Notes under the pieces: generated by a model
Told to the model about the DNA's origin: nothing
The model's input: the letters and a program-made list of their open reading frames with translations, nothing else
The model's database searches: none
Made by a program: the position numbers and the translations under genes
Source: an uncultured Saprospiraceae bacterium
GTDB taxonomy: Bacteria; Bacteroidota; Bacteroidia; Chitinophagales; Saprospiraceae
Direction of reading: 5' to 3'
DNA length: 64,000 nt
NCBI GenBank assembly: GCA_938015595.1
Contig: CALLPI010000010.1
Location: 124,001 to 188,000 of the forward strand
In this document: in pieces, positions 61,044 to 64,000 of the stretch
Layout: each line of letters starts with the position of its first letter
Numbering within the stretch: position 1 is the stretch's first letter

Positions 61044-61046
61044 CTG

Positions 61047-61829
61047 TTACTCTAATTCTGCATTGTACCAATAGGAGTGAATGCTCGAGGCCATAGATTC
61101 TGCCCAGCAGCTAGAGGCTCCTGTTTGATAGTAGAGGTGTATCTGCGATGGCGAGGTGTCTTTCAGCCCAATGACAAAGTGCTGAGGCAGATAGCCGCCA
61201 GCAACGATGGGTCTTTTGATATGTATGGCATCCTGCGCGACTTCTATGCTTTCGTCTGGCTGAGCAGCGGCAAAGGTGACTTTTTCCTTAGGAATATACC
61301 AGCCCTGATTGTCTTTGTAGTCCACAATGATTAAGGCATCTGGCCCCGTCGCCATGCCTAGCTCTGCCTTCTCATCCATAAAAGGGGCTATATTTTGGGG
61401 CTTCATTTGCCAGTACAGCGCCAAGTCGTGCAGACGCAGCATGGCTCTGTCTTCCCATACGGGTCTGGAAAAAGACAATGCGTAAAACATAGCCAATACA
61501 TACCCGCCGGCAACACCTACGGCCAAGCTACCTAATAGCAGAATGATCCGAAATACGGAGTGCCGAATATGCTTGAACAACAGGGCCGTAATGAATATCA
61601 ACGACGCATAGAACACTACTGTGGGGATGGAACGCCTCACGTTGGCCCAAAACTCGGTGGAGGCGCTGTAAACCACAGGCTTTTGGCCTGGCAAATCAAA
61701 TGGCTTAAAGCTTTGTACAGCCCGCTCGCCCGAGTAGTTGAATGAGTACATGAGCATGGAATCCATCTGTGCGGATGTAGCGCATTGCACAGACAGCCAC
61801 AAGGCACCCACCAAAAGTACCTTTTTCAT
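61047..61829 (-). CDS. Membrane protein of unknown function
   Basis: A 260-residue protein from the ATG at 61829, with a signal peptide (MKKVLLVGALWLSVQCATSA). Two hydrophobic spans follow (about 67-85, TVVFYASLIFITALLF; about 95-120, IILLLGSLAVGVAGGYVLAM). The rest is soluble: a C-terminal domain with ALIIVDYKDNQGWYIPKEKV, IHIKRPIVAGGYLPQHFVIG and a terminal SSCWAESMASSIHSYWYNAE, where the last 20 residues are Trp/Tyr/Ser rich. No family is recognised. A -7 box TAAATTTG lies on the minus strand at 61879-61872, 42 bases upstream. The end lies 3 bases past palindromic element copy C. Confidence 0.65.
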   Translation of the reverse strand: MKKVLLVGALWLSVQCATSAQMDSMLMYSFNYSGERAVQSFKPFDLPGQKPVVYSASTEFWANVRRSIPTVVFYASLIFITALLFKHIRHSVFRIILLLGSLAVGVAGGYVLAMFYALSFSRPVWEDRAMLRLHDLALYWQMKPQNIAPFMDEKAELGMATGPDALIIVDYKDNQGWYIPKEKVTFAAAQPDESIEVAQDAIHIKRPIVAGGYLPQHFVIGLKDTSPSQIHLYYQTGASSCWAESMASSIHSYWYNAELE

Positions 61830-61871
61830 TAGGTGTTCAAAGTTTGAAGAGCCATTGGACTTTTTCTGATA

Positions 61872-61879
61872 CAAATTTA
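61872..61879 (-). promoter_or_regulatory. Bacteroidota -7 box (TAAATTTG) for the unknown membrane-protein gene
   Basis: Exact TAnnTTTG on the minus strand, 42 bases before the ATG at 61829; this rules out the ATG at 61913. Confidence 0.5.
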
Positions 61880-61919
61880 AAGGTAAAATGCCACTTTTGG
61901 GCTTCAAACGCAAAAAGGT

Positions 61920-63035
61920 ATGAAAAAAATCCTTTTTATTCTCGGCACTCGCCCGGAGGCCATCAAGCTGGCGCCGCTCATCCGAGAATTACGCGACCAC
62001 CCCAAGTACTTCGATGTCAAAGTAGGACTTACAGGGCAACACCCTAAAATGGCGGATGAAGCATTTAGAATGTTCGACCTATCGCCTGATTTTACTTTAA
62101 ATACCCCTCACGAGGCCTACACGCTCACCGCACTGAATGCACACATGCTCACGGCATCTGAGACACTCATTCAAAAGGCAAGGCCTCACCTGGTCATAGT
62201 ACAAGGCGACACCGCATCAACACTAGGCGGCGCTTCGGCGGCTTTTTACGAACGCATACCCGTAGCACACGTGGAAGCCGGCTTGCGCAGTGGTTCGCTG
62301 GAGAGCCCCTTCCCGGAGGAGTTCAATCGCATGACCATTACGCGGATGTCCCAGTGGCACTTTGCACCCACTCCTTCCGCACAACAAAACCTGCTGAATG
62401 AAGGCGTTGCACCTGAACGCATTCTCCTGAGCGGCAATACGGGTATTGATGCCTTGCTATATGCACTGAATTTGCTCCGTCACGCTCCTGAAACGCTAGC
62501 TCAGTGCAAGGGCAGATGGAAGCAAGCCATGAGCGCCCATGCCCAGCTGATTGCCGTGACGCTGCACCGAAGGGAAAACTTAGTACACCTGGAAAATATA
62601 TGCCGCGCGCTGCGTCAGCTCGTGGAGCAGCAGCCTTCCCTGCACCTGGCTTTCATTGTGCATCCCAACCCAGAGGTGTACCGCCCCGTACATCGCATAC
62701 TGGGCAAGCATCCGCAGGTCTCATTATCTCCGCCACTGAATTACATGGAGATGCTGGCCCTACTCCACTTCAGCAGCCTTATCATCACCGATAGCGGCGG
62801 CATACAAGAGGAAGCCCCTACCCTGGGCAAGCCCATTGTAGTGGTGCGAAGCCGTACCGAAAGGCAGGAGTTGCTGGGAGCACATGCTGCTACATTGTGC
62901 GACCCGCTGCACGACAGCCTAGAAAAAGCAGTTCAAACGACGCTACAAACGAGGGTTTCACCTGCTGCGGTCAATCCCTTTGGCGATGGAAAAGCAGCAC
63001 AGCGCATTGCTACTTTTTTGAAAAAGGTACTGTAA
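61920..63035 (+). CDS. wecB: UDP-N-acetylglucosamine 2-epimerase (non-hydrolysing)
   Basis: A 371-residue enzyme that interconverts UDP-GlcNAc and UDP-ManNAc for surface polysaccharide synthesis. Family motifs: FILGTRPEAIKLAPLIRELR at the start, VQGDTASTLGGASAAFYERI, PVAHVEAGLRSGSLESPFPE, EEFNRMTITRMSQWHFAPT, VTLHRRENLVHLENI and TDSGGIQEEAPTLGKPIVVV. Active-site Asp, Glu and His residues are in place. No other polysaccharide genes are in the window apart from a possible continuation beyond 64000. The first ATG gives the normal start. Confidence 0.96.
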   Translation: MKKILFILGTRPEAIKLAPLIRELRDHPKYFDVKVGLTGQHPKMADEAFRMFDLSPDFTLNTPHEAYTLTALNAHMLTASETLIQKARPHLVIVQGDTASTLGGASAAFYERIPVAHVEAGLRSGSLESPFPEEFNRMTITRMSQWHFAPTPSAQQNLLNEGVAPERILLSGNTGIDALLYALNLLRHAPETLAQCKGRWKQAMSAHAQLIAVTLHRRENLVHLENICRALRQLVEQQPSLHLAFIVHPNPEVYRPVHRILGKHPQVSLSPPLNYMEMLALLHFSSLIITDSGGIQEEAPTLGKPIVVVRSRTERQELLGAHAATLCDPLHDSLEKAVQTTLQTRVSPAAVNPFGDGKAAQRIATFLKKVL

Positions 63036-63042
63036 GAATGCC

Positions 63043-63050
63043 TACTTTTG
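63043..63050 (+). promoter_or_regulatory. Bacteroidota -7 box (TACTTTTG) for the PhoD-like gene
   Basis: Exact TAnnTTTG match 18 bases before the ATG at 63068, 8 bases after the wecB stop. Confidence 0.6.
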
Positions 63051-63067
63051 CACACAAACCAAGAGCC

Positions 63068-64000
63068 ATGCGTCTGCTTTTTATCGTTGCCCTACTGATT
63101 CCCAGCTTCTTTCGTCTAAATGCACAACATCAGCTATTGCAGTCTGGTCCCATGGTGGGCTATGCTGAAATGCTGGAAGTAGCCCTATGGGTACAAACTA
63201 AAGCACCAGCTGAAGTACAAATTGCCTACTGGGATCTGCAAAAACCCAAAGACACCCTACTGACCGACCCCGTACAAACGCAAAAAAACACGGCCTTCAC
63301 TGCCAAACTCATAGCCGACCGCGTACAGCCCGGCCAGCAATACGGTTACCGGCTCTACATCAACAACCAACCTGTATCGCTTCCTTACCCTACTCAATTC
63401 CAGACGATTCCACTATGGCAATGGCGCACCGACCCACCCAATTTCACCCTGGCTACCGGCTCCTGCGCCTATGTCAATGACCCACCCTACGACCGCCCTG
63501 GCACACCCTATGGCGGCGACTACCAAATCTTTAACGCCATTCTGGACAAACGCCCTGACTTCATGCTTTGGTTAGGCGACAATATTTATCTGCGCGAATC
63601 CGACTTCAACTCCCGTACCGGCGTCCTCTACCGCAACACCCACACCCGCTCCCTGCCCGAACTCCAGCCTCTGCTAGCCTCTGTACACCATTACGCCATC
63701 TGGGACGACCACGACTTCGGCCCCAATGACTCTGACGCCAGCTACCCCTTCAAAGACTGGACCCTGGAGGCCTTTAAACTCTTTTGGGCCAATCCTTCCT
63801 TTGGGGTCAATGACCAGAAAGGCATCACTACTTTCTTTCGGTGGAGCGACATTGACTTCTTCTTGCTAGACAACCGCTACTTCCGCACCGCAAACAACCG
63901 CAAAACCGGCGAGGCCCAAATCCTAGGCAAAACTCAAATTGAATGGCTCATCAGTGCCTTGGTCAACAGCCGAGCACCCTTCAAAATAGTAGCAGTAGGC
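63068..64000 (+). CDS. PhoD-family alkaline phosphatase/phosphodiesterase, partial (3' end beyond the window)
   Basis: 311 codons are open from the ATG at 63068 to the window edge. Signal peptide MRLLFIVALLIPSFFRLNAQ, then an N-terminal Ig-like domain (about 20-120: MVGYAEMLEVALWVQTKAPA, GQQYGYRLYINNQ). The PhoD metallophosphoesterase domain follows with FTLATGSCAYVNDPPYDRPG, MLWLGDNIYLRESDF, YAIWDDHDFGPNDSDASYPF and FFLLDNRYFRTANN. The Asp, Tyr and His residues of the calcium/iron site are visible in WLGDNIY and DDHDFGPND. The enzyme cleaves phosphate mono- or diesters outside the cytoplasm. The downstream part, with the remaining metal ligands, is not in the window. Confidence 0.88.
   Translation, partial: MRLLFIVALLIPSFFRLNAQHQLLQSGPMVGYAEMLEVALWVQTKAPAEVQIAYWDLQKPKDTLLTDPVQTQKNTAFTAKLIADRVQPGQQYGYRLYINNQPVSLPYPTQFQTIPLWQWRTDPPNFTLATGSCAYVNDPPYDRPGTPYGGDYQIFNAILDKRPDFMLWLGDNIYLRESDFNSRTGVLYRNTHTRSLPELQPLLASVHHYAIWDDHDFGPNDSDASYPFKDWTLEAFKLFWANPSFGVNDQKGITTFFRWSDIDFFLLDNRYFRTANNRKTGEAQILGKTQIEWLISALVNSRAPFKIVAVG

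Overview
The window is a stretch of bacterial chromosome that I place in the Bacteroidota. The evidence is internal. Two proteins end in the two kinds of type IX secretion (T9SS) sorting domain (6153-7766, 7769-9079), and a 1,903-residue SprB-repeat surface protein (41532-47243) also ends in one. A PorE-like TPR/PD40/OmpA protein, an ~310-residue long-form NusB, DUF1599 and BT_3928-type proteins and CarboxypepD_reg outer-membrane proteins are present. Nineteen exact TAnnTTTG -7 promoter boxes lie just upstream of start codons, and Shine-Dalgarno sequences are largely absent. Base composition looks close to 50% G+C by eye. I cannot name the genus. I found no rRNA, tRNA, prophage, insertion sequence or CRISPR array.

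Layout. 1-3000: partial ubiX, a thioredoxin-fold protein and argS. 3081-6073: an ArsR-type regulator divergent from a cNMP/CBS/DUF294 nucleotidyltransferase plus DEDDh exonuclease pair. 6153-9079: two convergent T9SS cargo proteins. 9354-12003: glutathione peroxidase and two divergent lipid-type enzymes (FabH-like synthase, fatty-acid hydroxylase). 12212-17048: an outer-membrane barrel protein facing a minus-strand run of SIMPL-like protein, lipoprotein and rimM. 17231-21766: amidase, PPK2 kinase and aconitase. 21934-26148: c-type cytochrome, hyperacidic protein, BioD-like/DRTGG protein, a broken Uma2 gene and a DUF6794 protein. 26286-33929: DUF1599/BT_3928 pair, nusB, OmpA/TSP3 porin, guaA and an overlapping periplasmic-binding lipoprotein. 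34046-39811: EAD11-TM-TPR protein, rmuC and a DUF5686 outer-membrane protein. 39824-47243: amidase-signature enzyme and the giant adhesin. 47548-51301: SulP transporter, small membrane protein and acyl-CoA carboxylase beta. 51488-55523: PorE-like protein with an unknown secreted neighbour. 55617-59716: rpsO-pnp (with a terminator between) and an exonuclease/GIY-YIG fusion. 59741-64000: NamZ, an unknown membrane protein, wecB and a partial PhoD phosphatase.

Most of this is ordinary chromosome: translation, nucleotide and central metabolism mixed with cell-envelope and secretion genes. The clearest unexplained signal is a ~70-bp palindromic element present in three copies (16193-16262, 47440-47511, 60972-61043). 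Its hairpin shows a compensatory base-pair change between copies. One copy supplies the last codons and stop of a protein gene, one lies in the probable leader of the SulP transporter, and one fills a convergent intergenic gap. The second is a membrane-anchored TPR protein whose N-terminus looks like effector-associated domain 11, a family known from NTPase-based conflict systems, but no recognisable effector is next to it.
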